Source: an uncultured Acidimicrobiales bacterium (GTDB lineage Bacteria; Actinomycetota; Acidimicrobiia; Acidimicrobiales; SHLQ01). Taken from it: a stretch of DNA of 64,000 nt. The position numbers and the translations under genes were made by a program. The notes beneath the pieces are model-generated. The model made no database searches. It had not been told where the DNA came from and was given only the letters and a program-made list of their open reading frames with translations. Positions 29,535 through 38,639 of this stretch are shown here, piece by piece. Location: the NCBI GenBank assembly GCA_937922235.1, contig CAKZVC010000048.1, positions 1-64,000 of the forward strand, in the 5' to 3' direction. How positions within the stretch are numbered: the stretch's first letter is position 1; every line of letters starts with the position of its first letter.

Positions 29535-30635
29535 ATGCAGGTACCAGCGGGTTTGAAGGGTGTCGCCGTAGCCGACACGACGATCGGAGCAGTTCGGGGC
29601 GCCGAAGGCTTCTATCACTACCGGCAGTACAACGCCGCGAACCTGGCTCGCACACGCTCCGTCGACGACGTCGTCACGTTGATGATCGACGGAAGTCTCC
29701 CGCCTGAAGCACCGGCGATCGACCTCGGCCCGATGCGTGGGCTCCCGGACGACGTCGCACGGCTTGTAGACCTGATGTCGGAGTTCACGCCCGACGCCCT
29801 CTCGGTCATTCGGGCTGCACTCCTTGCGCTCGCTGATGTCGAAGGTCATCAGCCAGTGCTCGACATCGACCACGATCAGCGCCGAGCTGACGCCATCCGT
29901 CTCATCGGCGCCGTCCCAACGATCGTTGCCCGCCACTACCGCCGCCGAAACGGGCTCGAACCCATCGCTCCTGATGCGTCACTCACTCATGCCGCCGACT
30001 ACCTCCGAATGGCCACGGGCACGGTTCCCGAAGACGTGAGAGCCACCGCCGTCGAGAAGTACCTCGTGTCCACGATCGATCATGGCTTCAACGCATCAAC
30101 CTTCACCTCTCGGGTTGTCGCAAGCACCGGTGCCTCGGTAGCGAGCGCAATCGTTGCCGGGCTCGGGGCGCTCAGCGGGCCTCTCCACGGTGGAGCCCCA
30201 GGTCGTGCGCTTTCGATGATCGAGGAGATCGGCGATGCCGAGAACGCCCGCGCATGGGTGGAAGCCAAGCTCGACGCCGGCGAGAAGATCATGGGCTTCG
30301 GCCACGCCGTCTACCGCGCCGAAGATCCGCGCGGAGTTGTGCTGCGAGAGGCGGCCGAAGATATCGGCGGCGAGCTCGCCAAGAAGGCTGTTGGCATCGA
30401 GCAGGAGATCCTCGCCAAGTTGGCCGAGTGGAAGCCGAACCAGACCATCGTCACGAACGTTGAATACTGGGCGGCCGTATCGCTCGGCATTGCCGGGTTG
30501 CCCTCAGAGCTCTTCACGCCATGCTTCGCCGTGAGCCGTGTCATTGGCTGGTCGGCTCACATCCTGGAGCAGGCCAACGAAGGCAAGATCATCCGCCCAA
30601 GCGCCAACTACACGGGCCCCGAACCTGTCTCGTGA
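29535..30635 (+). CDS. Citrate synthase / 2-methylcitrate synthase family enzyme
   Basis: 366 aa from ATG 29535 (AGAGGAG upstream). Condenses an acyl-CoA, normally acetyl-CoA, with oxaloacetate. The N terminus (GLKGVAVADTTIGAVRGAEG, FYHYRQYN) matches the short single-domain citrate synthases of Actinomycetota. Catalytic His motifs SGPLHGGAPG and GFGHAVYRAEDPR are intact, but the catalytic Asp position reads Glu in TNVEYWAAVSLG. The C terminus has RVIGWSAHILEQ. It may be a methylcitrate or regulatory paralogue; the pairing with the HTH fusion suggests common control. Confidence 0.92.
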   Translation: MQVPAGLKGVAVADTTIGAVRGAEGFYHYRQYNAANLARTRSVDDVVTLMIDGSLPPEAPAIDLGPMRGLPDDVARLVDLMSEFTPDALSVIRAALLALADVEGHQPVLDIDHDQRRADAIRLIGAVPTIVARHYRRRNGLEPIAPDASLTHAADYLRMATGTVPEDVRATAVEKYLVSTIDHGFNASTFTSRVVASTGASVASAIVAGLGALSGPLHGGAPGRALSMIEEIGDAENARAWVEAKLDAGEKIMGFGHAVYRAEDPRGVVLREAAEDIGGELAKKAVGIEQEILAKLAEWKPNQTIVTNVEYWAAVSLGIAGLPSELFTPCFAVSRVIGWSAHILEQANEGKIIRPSANYTGPEPVS

Positions 30636-30659
30636 GCACGGGACGATCTGTGATTTTTG

Positions 30660-30678
30660 GTGGGCGCTAGCGGCCCAC
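30660..30678. terminator. Possible bidirectional hairpin between convergent genes
   Basis: GTGGGC (30660-30665) and GCCCAC (30673-30678) can pair, flanked by TTTTT on the left and CAAAATT on the right. It sits in the 49-bp gap between the citrate synthase and aminotransferase stops. A modest terminator for both strands. Confidence 0.5.
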
Positions 30679-30684
30679 TATCGA

Positions 30685-32070
30685 TCAAAATTCGACAGTC
30701 GATGCGACTTCTTGGAGGGCGTCTTCGAGGATGTCGAACATTTCGTCGATCTGTTCGATGGTGATGATCAGCGGCGGCGAGATCACGCACATGTTGATCG
30801 TCGGGCGCACGATCAGGCCCCGCTTCTCACACGCAGCGTCGACGAGCGAGCCGAACTGGTAATCGATCGCCAGCCGTTCTTCTTCGGAAACATCGGTCGG
30901 TGCAATGTCGCCCTCGATGCAGCCAACGAGGCCGACGCCGCGAGCCTCGCCGACAACGTCGAACCGACTCAGCTGGTTCAGGCGGTCCTGGAAGTGAGGG
31001 GTCACGTCGAGCACGTGCTGCAGGATGCCCTCTCGCTCCATCACCTCGATGTTTGCCAACGCAGCCGCACACGCCACCGGGTGCGACGAGTTGGTGAAGC
31101 CGTTGGAGAACGCGATGTCGCCGTGATCCTCTGAGCGCAGTTCGTCGATCAGTCGATCGGACACGAGCATGGCTCCCAAGGGTGCATAGCCCGACGTGAT
31201 GCCCTTGGCGCAGGTAATGATGTCGGGCACGATGCCGAAGACCGGTTCGGAGGCGAACCAGTGGCCAAGGCGACCAAACCCGGTGACGACTTCGTCGGAG
31301 ATGTAGAGGATGTCGTGCTCGCGGCAAATGGCGTGCGTGCGCTCGTGATAGCCGGGCGGCGGAATGACCACACCGCCACTCGCCAGAATCGGTTCGGCGA
31401 TGAACGACCCGATCCGATCGGCTCCAACCTCGGCGATGAGCGACTCAAGGTCGGTGACTTTCTCGTCGCACCACTCCTCAAGGCTCATGCCGTCGGGGCG
31501 CGACCTGGGGCTCACATCGGGCAAGAACCGAACGAGCTCGGTTGCCGTGTCCATGAACGTACGGTCACGTTCCTTGCCCGACACGGTTGCGGCGAGATAC
31601 GTCGACCCGTGATACGCCTTCTCTCGCGAGATGGTGATCTTCTTGTCCGGCCGCCCCAGCATGTTGTTGTAGAAGTGCGAGAACCTGAGCGCGCTGTCAA
31701 CAGCCGACGACCCGCCGGTGGTGAAGAACACCCAGTTCAGATCGCCAGGCGACATCTCGGTCATTCGCTTGGCCAGCACCGACGCCGGGTCAGATGCGAA
31801 GTACCACGGGCTATTGAACGGCAGCGCCATTGCCTGGTCGGCCATGGCTTGGGCCACCTCGGCATTGCCGTAACCGATCTGCACGTTCCACATGCCACCA
31901 GGGCCGTCGATGTAGCGCTTGCCGTCCGGGTCGTAGAGATAGATGCCCTCACCGCGGGCCGCGATCAACCGATCAGGCGGCTTGGTGCCCATGGTTTCCC
32001 ATGGATGCATGTTGAAGGTGTTGTCCCAATTCCGAACGTCGGCTGGCGAGGAAGAGCGCACATCGGTCAT
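30685..32070 (-). CDS. Class III (omega) aminotransferase, PLP-dependent
   Basis: 461 aa from ATG 32070, chosen because CAGGA lies seven bases upstream. Fold type I, class III: FFTTGGSSAVDSALRFSHFY (cofactor phosphate), KAYHGSTYLAATVSG, the Asp of ISDEVVTGFGR, and the Schiff-base Lys in CAKGITSGYAPLG. RPTINMCVISPPLIITIEQ is near the C terminus. Members use beta-alanine, putrescine, taurine or amines with pyruvate or 2-oxoglutarate; the substrate is not decidable here. Convergent with citrate synthase. Confidence 0.9.
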   Translation of the reverse strand: MTDVRSSSPADVRNWDNTFNMHPWETMGTKPPDRLIAARGEGIYLYDPDGKRYIDGPGGMWNVQIGYGNAEVAQAMADQAMALPFNSPWYFASDPASVLAKRMTEMSPGDLNWVFFTTGGSSAVDSALRFSHFYNNMLGRPDKKITISREKAYHGSTYLAATVSGKERDRTFMDTATELVRFLPDVSPRSRPDGMSLEEWCDEKVTDLESLIAEVGADRIGSFIAEPILASGGVVIPPPGYHERTHAICREHDILYISDEVVTGFGRLGHWFASEPVFGIVPDIITCAKGITSGYAPLGAMLVSDRLIDELRSEDHGDIAFSNGFTNSSHPVACAAALANIEVMEREGILQHVLDVTPHFQDRLNQLSRFDVVGEARGVGLVGCIEGDIAPTDVSEEERLAIDYQFGSLVDAACEKRGLIVRPTINMCVISPPLIITIEQIDEMFDILEDALQEVASTVEF

Positions 32071-32136
32071 GGGCAATCCTGCCACACGGGTTAGTCCGGT
32101 GGGATCTCCGGAAACGGTGGCCTCGTCGGATGTCGG

Positions 32137-32703
32137 CTAACCCTTCCGGCGGTCAGCCACCCGCTTCTCAGTGCCGAACTCCTTCGCCCGATCGATCGCT
32201 TCCTGGATGAGCTGCTGGGCCTCGAGGGCATTTCCCCAATGATCGATCTTTACCCACTTGTCTTTCTCGAGGTCTTTGTAGTGCTCGAAGAAGTGCTGGA
32301 TCTGATCGATCGTGATCGGCGGAAGGTCGGTGAAGTTCTCGACTGATTCGTAGCGCCGCGACACGTTGCTCGACGGAACGGCGAGGACTTTCTCGTCCTG
32401 GCCAGCATCGTCTTCCATGACCAACACGCCGATCGGGCGGCAGTTGATGGCCGCACCCGGAACGATCAGTCGGGTGTTGCACACCAGAACATCGATCGGG
32501 TCGCCGTCTTCACTCAGCGTGTGCGGCACAAAGCCGTAGTTCCCGGGGTAGCGCATTGGGGTGTAGAGGAATCGATCGACGAACAGGGTGCCGGAGTCTT
32601 TGTCGAGCTCGTACTTGATGGGTTCACCGCCGACCGGAACCTCGATCAGGACGTTGATGTCCTCGGGGGGGTTTTCTCCGATGGGGATTGCATCGATGCG
32701 CAT
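32137..32703 (-). CDS. ppa: Inorganic pyrophosphatase
   Basis: 188 aa family I soluble pyrophosphatase, hydrolysing PPi to pull forward biosynthetic reactions. Seen: [33 protein letters not shown], the metal-binding signature DGDPIDVLV, and the C-terminal [20 protein letters not shown]. The length is typical of the bacterial type. Sits alone between the aminotransferase and a terminator. Confidence 0.97.
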   Translation of the reverse strand: MRIDAIPIGENPPEDINVLIEVPVGGEPIKYELDKDSGTLFVDRFLYTPMRYPGNYGFVPHTLSEDGDPIDVLVCNTRLIVPGAAINCRPIGVLVMEDDAGQDEKVLAVPSSNVSRRYESVENFTDLPPITIDQIQHFFEHYKDLEKDKWVKIDHWGNALEAQQLIQEAIDRAKEFGTEKRVADRRKG

Positions 32704-32743
32704 GGGGTTCTTTCGGCAGGTTTGATCAGCGGCAAAAGCGAAA

Positions 32744-32767
32744 TGGCCGGTCCCGAAGGACCGGCCA
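32744..32767 (-). terminator. Terminator of the Bax-inhibitor-1 gene
   Basis: TGGCCGGTCC (32744-32753) pairs with GGACCGGCCA (32758-32767). Read on the minus strand the loop is TTCG, followed by TTTCGCTTTTG. It lies between the BI-1 stop and the ppa start and would separate the two transcripts. Confidence 0.8.
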
Positions 32768-32791
32768 CTATTCGACGTTTCAGCGAACGGA

Positions 32792-33547
32792 TTAGTCGCG
32801 CTGCATTAGTGCACGGAGTACGTACCAGAACATGGTCATGAGCGAGTTGAACAGGCCAACTGCCGCAGCCACATGGCTACCGATTGGGTAGCGCTTCACG
32901 ACGCCCTGAGTCTGGAAGAGGATTGCAGCGCCGGACAGGCCGATCATCGCAATCGAGAACCAGAGGCCCAGACCGAAGCCGAAGATGAATCCAGCGATGA
33001 TCGCAACGAGGGCGAGACCGAAGCCCCACATCACGATTGGGCGAAGGAACGAAAGGTCCTTGCGGGTGAACAGGCCAATGCCGGTGAGTACGGCGAAGCC
33101 GATGAGCGTGATGACCGCTGCTTCAGCAACGGTGGCGCCGCCGCCGCTTTGGCCAAACACGTAGCTCAGGAATGGAGCGAAGATCAGCGACTGAGCGAAC
33201 GCAGATCCGAACAGGCCGATGTATTGGCGAGACGGGTTCAGTAGGTCGGCGGCTGCGTTGCCAGCGAACCACTGGACAACCATGACGCCGCCCATAAGCA
33301 GCATCCAACGTCCGCCGCCTCCGCGGAAGAAGAAGTCTTCCATCGCTCCGGCGACGCCGGTGACGAAGAGAACGGTCTCGAACGCAATGAACGCGGCTAC
33401 GGCTGCAGCGATGTGCTTGTAGACGAGGCCAACGAAGGTCGCTCGGTCAGTTTCTGGTGCGTGGATAGCTGGACGGTTGCCGTACTTGAGCGAGGTCGCT
33501 CCGGCGTCGCCGTCTTGTGGAGATCGAATTGGATCGTAGGAACTCAT
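32792..33547 (-). CDS. Bax inhibitor-1/YccA-family membrane protein
   Basis: 251 aa. The N-terminal 40 residues are soluble ([17 protein letters not shown]), then seven hydrophobic segments; [44 protein letters not shown] and the C-terminal [21 protein letters not shown] match the BI-1/YccA (UPF0005) family. Bacterial members modulate membrane proteases or ion leak; the precise role is unknown. AAAGGA eight bases before the ATG supports the start. Confidence 0.88.
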   Translation of the reverse strand: MSSYDPIRSPQDGDAGATSLKYGNRPAIHAPETDRATFVGLVYKHIAAAVAAFIAFETVLFVTGVAGAMEDFFFRGGGGRWMLLMGGVMVVQWFAGNAAADLLNPSRQYIGLFGSAFAQSLIFAPFLSYVFGQSGGGATVAEAAVITLIGFAVLTGIGLFTRKDLSFLRPIVMWGFGLALVAIIAGFIFGFGLGLWFSIAMIGLSGAAILFQTQGVVKRYPIGSHVAAAVGLFNSLMTMFWYVLRALMQRD

Positions 33548-33682
33548 GGGGGTCCTTTCAGTGAAAAGACGGTTTTCTACGTTCCGCAGAAAGCCGCCTG
33601 TTCCCCAGGGTACTGCACCCGAAATCGGGTTGTTCGACCTGTATGAACGTCGAAGTGGTCACTTTTCATCCAGACTTGGGGT

Positions 33683-34657
33683 GTGACGTCGAAATCCATG
33701 GAAAAATCAACGCCTTTTCGGGTGCAGGTGAGTCGAGATTCTGCTGAGAGCGAACATCTTGTCGATGTGTGCGTCAGCAGTGTTTCGGAAGCGGTATCGA
33801 GCTGGGGCGAGTCTGATCGGGCTGTTATTCCGCGTTCGTCGATCAAACCCATTCAGGTTCTTCCACTTGTGCGCACCGGGGCTGCCGACGCATTCGATGT
33901 CTCCACGACCGAGCTGACGCTTGGTGCTGCGAGCCACAGCGGTGAGGTTGCCCACGTCGAGGCCGTCGACGCGTGGCTTGCCCGCATCGAGCTCGATCGA
34001 TCTGCGCTCGAGTGTGGTGCTGACCGCCCGATCTCGGTTGAACAAGCCGACCGACTCTTGCGTGCCGGAGACAGCTTTGAAGCTATTCACAATTGTTGCT
34101 CGGGAAAGCACGCCGGGTTCCTGACGATTGCTCGGCACCTCGGGGTCGACCCAGCGGGGTACATCGACCGAGAGCATCCCGTGCAGCAGCTCGTCACCGA
34201 TGCCATTGCGGAATTCACCGGGGTCGACGTGCACTCTCTTTCGAGTGGAGTTGATGGTTGCGGCATTCCGACCTTCGCCATTCCTCTCGATGCGCTGGCG
34301 TTGTCGATGGCTCGTCTGGTGTCCTTCGACGACCCAGCGACCCAACGGGTCACGTCGGCGTTGAGCGCGAACCCGTTCTGGATATCGGGTACCGACCGGT
34401 GCGAAGTTCGACTCGTCGACCAGGCGACCGAGCCGTTGGTGATCAAGGCCGGAGCTGAGGGTGTGTACATGGCCGGACTTCCTGATCGTGGTCTTGGCAT
34501 TGCGCTCAAGGCCCGCGACGGGGCAAGCCGCGCCGCCGAAGCGGCAGTTGCAGCTGTTCTGGCCGAGCTCGGCGTCGTGCCAGAGTCGGCGAGTGCCTCC
34601 ACTATCACCAACAAGGCGGGTACGGTCGTGGGCGCAATGAAGGTGCAACGAGCGTGA
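33683..34657 (+). CDS. Asparaginase (AnsA-like, PF06089 type)
   Basis: 324 aa from GTG 33683; MEKSTPF at 33698 is an alternative. Belongs to the asparaginase II family common in Actinomycetota and rhizobia, unrelated to the E. coli enzyme: IPRSSIKPIQVLPLVRTGAA, LGAASHSGE, HNCCSGKHAGFLTIARHLG, SSGVDGCGIPTFAIPL and NPFWISGTDRC. Hydrolyses Asn to Asp and ammonia. Its stop overlaps the start of an ABC permease gene (GTGA), so it may be co-transcribed with a polysaccharide exporter although unrelated in function. Confidence 0.9.
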   Translation: MTSKSMEKSTPFRVQVSRDSAESEHLVDVCVSSVSEAVSSWGESDRAVIPRSSIKPIQVLPLVRTGAADAFDVSTTELTLGAASHSGEVAHVEAVDAWLARIELDRSALECGADRPISVEQADRLLRAGDSFEAIHNCCSGKHAGFLTIARHLGVDPAGYIDREHPVQQLVTDAIAEFTGVDVHSLSSGVDGCGIPTFAIPLDALALSMARLVSFDDPATQRVTSALSANPFWISGTDRCEVRLVDQATEPLVIKAGAEGVYMAGLPDRGLGIALKARDGASRAAEAAVAAVLAELGVVPESASASTITNKAGTVVGAMKVQRA

Positions 34658-35550
34658 CCGCGATCGAACGCCCCGATGGGGCCATGGGGCGTTCTGACGA
34701 CCTCACGATCTTCTCGTCCGATTCGGCGAGCACGACGATGGTGGCGTCGGCAAAGGAAGCGTGGAAGTTCCGCGGGTTCATCTCGTACATGACGAAGCGC
34801 GAGCTGCGCACCACCTACACGCGCAGCTATCTGGGGTGGATCTGGTCGTTGCTGAACCCCATTGCCGAGGTGGCGATTTACACCCTCGTGTTTTCGGTGT
34901 TGCTCGACATCAGCCGCCCGACCTCGCCGAATGGCTTTGACTCATTCCCACACTTTCTGATGAGCGGCATCGCGATCTGGGGCTTTTACCGGATGGTGTC
35001 ATCGAAGGTGCTTAGCAACTTCATGGGCACGGTTCGGTTGCGTCGCAAGCTGTACTTCCCGCCGGTTGCCGCTGCGCTCTCGACGGCACTCAGCACGCTG
35101 GTTGAGGCATCGTTGCTGCTCGTTGTTGTCTCCATCTTCTTTGCGGCGTGGGGGCAGCTGTCGATCCACGCAATCATCGTGATACCCGCTGCGATCTTTG
35201 CTGCCACGTCGGGGCTTGGCGTAGGGCTGGCATTGTCGGTCGCAAACAGTAAGTACCGCGACATCAGCTACCTCTACACAATCTGCTTGCGGCTTGGCTT
35301 CTATCTGTTGCCGCTGATCTGGCCGATCGAGTCGGCCACCGGCCGGTTCGGGTCGTTCCCGTGGCTTGAGCCCATCATCACCTCGAACCCGTTCGCCAAG
35401 ATGATCGAGTTCGGTCGCAGCGGAATGATGTACCAGCAATGGCCATCGCTCGGAGACTGGCTCTACCTCTCGATCTTCTCGGCCGCCACCATCGTTATTG
35501 GCTGGACGATCTTCGCCCGCTCATCGGCTGACGTCGCAGAGGGCTTGTAA
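34654..35550 (+). CDS. Polysaccharide ABC transporter permease (Wzm type)
   Basis: 298 aa ABC-2 type integral membrane protein. The N-terminal 50 residues are cytoplasmic, then six TM segments; TKRELRTTYTRSYLGWIWSLLNPIAEVAIY is the interface/first-helix block of Wzm/TagG exporters, and LYTICLRLGFYLLPLIWPIE is the last characteristic loop. Exports a completed lipid-linked polysaccharide or teichoic-type polymer across the membrane with the next gene. The start overlaps the asparaginase stop. Confidence 0.92.
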   Translation: MTAIERPDGAMGRSDDLTIFSSDSASTTMVASAKEAWKFRGFISYMTKRELRTTYTRSYLGWIWSLLNPIAEVAIYTLVFSVLLDISRPTSPNGFDSFPHFLMSGIAIWGFYRMVSSKVLSNFMGTVRLRRKLYFPPVAAALSTALSTLVEASLLLVVVSIFFAAWGQLSIHAIIVIPAAIFAATSGLGVGLALSVANSKYRDISYLYTICLRLGFYLLPLIWPIESATGRFGSFPWLEPIITSNPFAKMIEFGRSGMMYQQWPSLGDWLYLSIFSAATIVIGWTIFARSSADVAEGL

Positions 35551-36809
35551 TGGCCAACATCGAACTCGCTTCCGACCTCGCTATCGAGGCCACCGGCATC
35601 TCAAAGAAGTTCCTGCTCGGTCGACGCAGCACGAGCCTCAAAGACCGACTCACCGGCTTCAGCGATAAGAACCGAGAAGAGTTCTGGGCCTTTAAAGACG
35701 TCTCGGTGCAGGTGCCTAAGGGGTCGATGCTCGGTGTCATCGGCCGCAACGGATCAGGCAAGTCGACGTTCTTGCGCACCCTCTGCGGCGTCTACCGGCC
35801 AACAACCGGTTCGGTTGTGGTGCGCGGTCGAATCACGGCGCTGCTCGAGCTCGGCGCGGGCTTTCACCCCGAGCTCACCGGACGCGAGAACGTCTATATG
35901 AACGGTTCCGTTGTGGGCCTCGACCGCGACTACATGGACAGCGTCATGGACGAGATCATCGACATGGCCGACATTGGTTCGTTCATCGATGCACCGATCG
36001 AGACCTATTCGAGCGGCATGCGAGCCCGACTCGGCTTTGCGGTGTCCGTACAAATGCAACCCGAGATTCTGCTCGCCGACGAGATCACTGCGGTCGGCGA
36101 TATCGCGTTCAAGCAGCATGGCATCCGCCGGATGAACGAGCTGCGTGACAAGGGCACAACGATCGTCCAGGTGAGCCACAACCTGCAGATGATGCAAAAG
36201 AGCTGTGACCAAGTGCTCTGGTTACATCACGGCGAGATCCGTCGCCTCGGCGACCCGAAAGAGGTTGTCGAGGAGTACAAGTCCCTCGCAGGTGTCGACC
36301 GCTCGGGCCGCATGATCGGCGGCGATGCGGGCAACCCGAAGGCTGCCGCCCGGCGGCGCAAGCAAGCTGCGGTTACTGAAACGCTCGCCGCGGAGGACAC
36401 AAACTCGGCGTGGATCCCGACGTTTACGTTCGCCGGACCCGATGGGGGCGAACTTGTGGCGGGCGCGCCGGCCACGCTCACGATCGGCCTGAACGCAGAA
36501 CAGCCGCTTGTCGACGCATCGCTTCAGGTGCGGGTCCTCGCTGCAGGCGGAACGCCAACGGGCTTTGGCTACGCCACCGGGCCGCTCGACGAGGATGCTG
36601 TCGATGAGAATGGCGTGGGCTCGCTGCAGGCGGTCATCAACCTGCTGACGCTGGCTGCGGGCCGCTACAACCTGAAGGTTGATGTGCTCTCCGCCGGCGA
36701 CATCGTTGCTTCACGGACCAAGAGCATTGCCGTCTCGCCAACACTGACTGAAGGCGATGACTACATTCCGCTCGCTGCGTCCTGGCACGTCACTGCACCG
36801 AATCGGTAG
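35550..36809 (+). CDS. Polysaccharide ABC transporter ATPase with C-terminal substrate-binding domain (Wzt type)
   Basis: 419 aa; start overlaps the permease stop (TAATG). ABC domain at residues 1-245: Walker A GRNGSGKSTF, signature SSGMRARLGFAVS, Walker B ILLADEITAVGD, H-loop VSHN. A charged linker (about 255-285, Arg/Lys/Ala-rich) leads to a beta-sandwich C-terminal domain (about 290-419) like Wzt-C, which in O-antigen systems recognises the chain terminus. A modified-end polymer is therefore likely. No glycosyltransferases adjoin it here; it may serve another locus. Confidence 0.93.
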   Translation: MANIELASDLAIEATGISKKFLLGRRSTSLKDRLTGFSDKNREEFWAFKDVSVQVPKGSMLGVIGRNGSGKSTFLRTLCGVYRPTTGSVVVRGRITALLELGAGFHPELTGRENVYMNGSVVGLDRDYMDSVMDEIIDMADIGSFIDAPIETYSSGMRARLGFAVSVQMQPEILLADEITAVGDIAFKQHGIRRMNELRDKGTTIVQVSHNLQMMQKSCDQVLWLHHGEIRRLGDPKEVVEEYKSLAGVDRSGRMIGGDAGNPKAAARRRKQAAVTETLAAEDTNSAWIPTFTFAGPDGGELVAGAPATLTIGLNAEQPLVDASLQVRVLAAGGTPTGFGYATGPLDEDAVDENGVGSLQAVINLLTLAAGRYNLKVDVLSAGDIVASRTKSIAVSPTLTEGDDYIPLAASWHVTAPNR

Positions 36810-36817
36810 CGGACGTT

Positions 36818-37048
36818 TCACTCGGCGATTGTCTGGATGATCGATGCAACTGCATCGTCGGTACCGAGGAGTCGTCCGCCCGCGGCCGTGCATATCGCCG
36901 CGGTGAAGCGCCGCACCGGGCGCGGGAAGTCGGTCCAGCCCGAGCACATCCAGCGAAGATCGTCGCCAAAATTGTGGAGCACTCGAGCCCAACCTGGGCG
37001 CGATCGTTCATCGGCTTGGGGCCTGGGGAAGTGATGTTGCTCGTTCAT
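36818..37048 (-). CDS. Small hypothetical protein
   Basis: 76 aa. Not recognised. Supported mainly by a strong Shine-Dalgarno sequence (AAAGGAGG, ten bases before the ATG at 37048) in an otherwise empty region. Trp-containing and basic in the middle (DDLRWMCSGWTDFPRPVRRF), ending hydrophobic to acidic (VASIIQTIAE). No signal peptide or TM segment. Convergent with the Wzt gene, ending eight bp from its stop. Confidence 0.55.
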   Translation of the reverse strand: MNEQHHFPRPQADERSRPGWARVLHNFGDDLRWMCSGWTDFPRPVRRFTAAICTAAGGRLLGTDDAVASIIQTIAE

Positions 37049-37406
37049 TGCTGTGGTTCCTCCTTTCTAGATCGTTGAGTAGACCTCGAACCGGGAATCG
37101 GCACGGGGTCGGTGGAGCGCACAGGCGCGTGAACGTACAGAGCTGCACGCCGGTAGCAAGGGCTGTGGCGTGAGCGTGGTGTAGAGAAGTGCAGCGCAAC
37201 GCAGAGGCTGCGCGCAGAGGACCGACGGCGCTAGCTGTTGCTAGCGAAGCCACCTCCAAAGAGTTCAGGTTGTGTGCGCATATGCGTCCGTTTCAGGCAG
37301 TCCATCGGTTGGAAGGGTGCAGGCTGCACCAAGCGTTTGACGATACGTGTCGAGCTACCGGGGTTCAAGGCTCGTTGGTCACACGGTGGCTCTCTAGACT
37401 GTGCCG
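37049..37406. other. Intergenic region, no gene seen, several hairpins
   Basis: No supported coding frame. Contains CGCTAGC-TGTT-GCTAGCG (37229-37246), the palindrome CGCATATGCG (37277-37286) and GGTGCA-GGC-TGCACC (37316-37330). These could be regulatory sites for the downstream oxidoreductase or part of a small RNA; nothing diagnostic was recognised. Confidence 0.4.
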
Positions 37407-38639
37407 ATGTCTCATTTCGTCGTAGTCGGTGCCGGTCTCGCAGGGTTGGCGGCTGCCAGCACGCTGAAGAACCGGGGCCATGACGTCACGGTGCTCGAAG
37501 CCGGTGACGGTGTTGGTGGCCGAGTGCGCACCGATGCGGTCGATGGCTATCTCCTCGACCGTGGATTTCAGATTCTTCTCACCGCCTATCCGGTCGCCGA
37601 ACGAGTCTTCGACTACGAAGACCTCGACCTGCGGCGCTTTCATGCCGGGTCGTTCGTACAGCTCGACTCCGGTCGGGTGTTGGTCGGCGACCCGCTGCGT
37701 CGCCCGGTCGACCTGCTCGACACCGTCCGAGCTCCAGTTGGTTCGATCGTCGACAAGACCCGCCTGCTCGCCTGGCGCAAAGACGTCATGTCGGGCACGG
37801 TTGATGATGTGTGGTCGAAGGCGGAGTGCACGACCCACACTCGCTTCAGTGACCTGAAGTTCTCTGACGACTTCACCGAACAGTTCTTGGCTCCCCTCTT
37901 CCGCGGCATCACGCTTGACCCGAAGCTCGAAGTCACCAGCCGGTTCACCGAGTTCGTCTTTCGGATGCTCGGAACTGGCTATGGCGCCGTGCCAGCGAAC
38001 GGCATGGGAGCGCTAGGCGATCAGCTCGCTGCTCGCCTGCCGGAAGGGTCGATCAAGTTGTCGACGCCAGTCGCTGCCGTGAGCTCGACGTCGGTAATGA
38101 CCGCCGGGGGAGAGGCGATCGAAGCCGACGCGGTCATCGTGGCAACAGACATGACTGCGTCGTCGCAACTCATCGACACTCCAGACTTTGGATGGAACAG
38201 CGTCACGACCCGTTGGTACAGCTCTGATGCGCCGCCCTACGACGAGCCGCTGCTCTTCTTGAACGGCACCCGAGAAGGTCCAATCAACAACGTCGCTGTC
38301 ATGTCGAACGTCGCCAAGCGCTACGCCCCGGCAGGCAAGCACCTGACCGCAGTGTCATTCCCCGGAACCGATTCTGGCGAGTCGGTTGATCGGGCGGTAG
38401 GACAGCAGCTGCGGGGCTGGTTTGGCGGCGCTGTAGCCGATTGGGAACTGTTACGGACCGATGTCATCGAGCACGCACAGCCCCGTCATCTGCCTGGGGA
38501 AAACGTGCCGGCAGCAGCCCGTTTAGCGTCCGATATTTTCGTCGCTGGCGATCATCGGCAGAATCCGTCGATCAATGGAGCGCTCCAATCTGGTCGGGCG
38601 GCAGCACGCTCTGCGTTGGACTACGTGACATCGCGCTGA
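37407..38639 (+). CDS. FAD-dependent amine oxidase/PPOX-like oxidoreductase
   Basis: 410 aa from ATG 37407. N-terminal dinucleotide-binding fold FVVVGAGLAGLAAAST, then VLEAGDGVGGRVRTDAVDG (the GG-x-R FAD motif), DRGFQILLTAYP, and the C-terminal FAD block IFVAGDHRQNPSINGALQSG, RAAARSAL. Groups with flavin amine oxidase/protoporphyrinogen oxidase-like proteins common in Actinomycetota and plants (phytoene desaturase superfamily). Substrate unknown; no carotenoid or haem genes are adjacent. Confidence 0.85.
   Translation: MSHFVVVGAGLAGLAAASTLKNRGHDVTVLEAGDGVGGRVRTDAVDGYLLDRGFQILLTAYPVAERVFDYEDLDLRRFHAGSFVQLDSGRVLVGDPLRRPVDLLDTVRAPVGSIVDKTRLLAWRKDVMSGTVDDVWSKAECTTHTRFSDLKFSDDFTEQFLAPLFRGITLDPKLEVTSRFTEFVFRMLGTGYGAVPANGMGALGDQLAARLPEGSIKLSTPVAAVSSTSVMTAGGEAIEADAVIVATDMTASSQLIDTPDFGWNSVTTRWYSSDAPPYDEPLLFLNGTREGPINNVAVMSNVAKRYAPAGKHLTAVSFPGTDSGESVDRAVGQQLRGWFGGAVADWELLRTDVIEHAQPRHLPGENVPAAARLASDIFVAGDHRQNPSINGALQSGRAAARSALDYVTSR

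Noticed and set aside
28116-29936. Extended 606-codon version of the HTH-citrate synthase
   Set aside because: The extra N-terminal part lies inside the divergent citrate synthase gene and the control region; ATG 29363 gives a complete HTH start.
37049-37406. tRNA gene suggested by a GGTTCAA-like segment near 37360
   Set aside because: No acceptor, D or anticodon arms can be formed around it.
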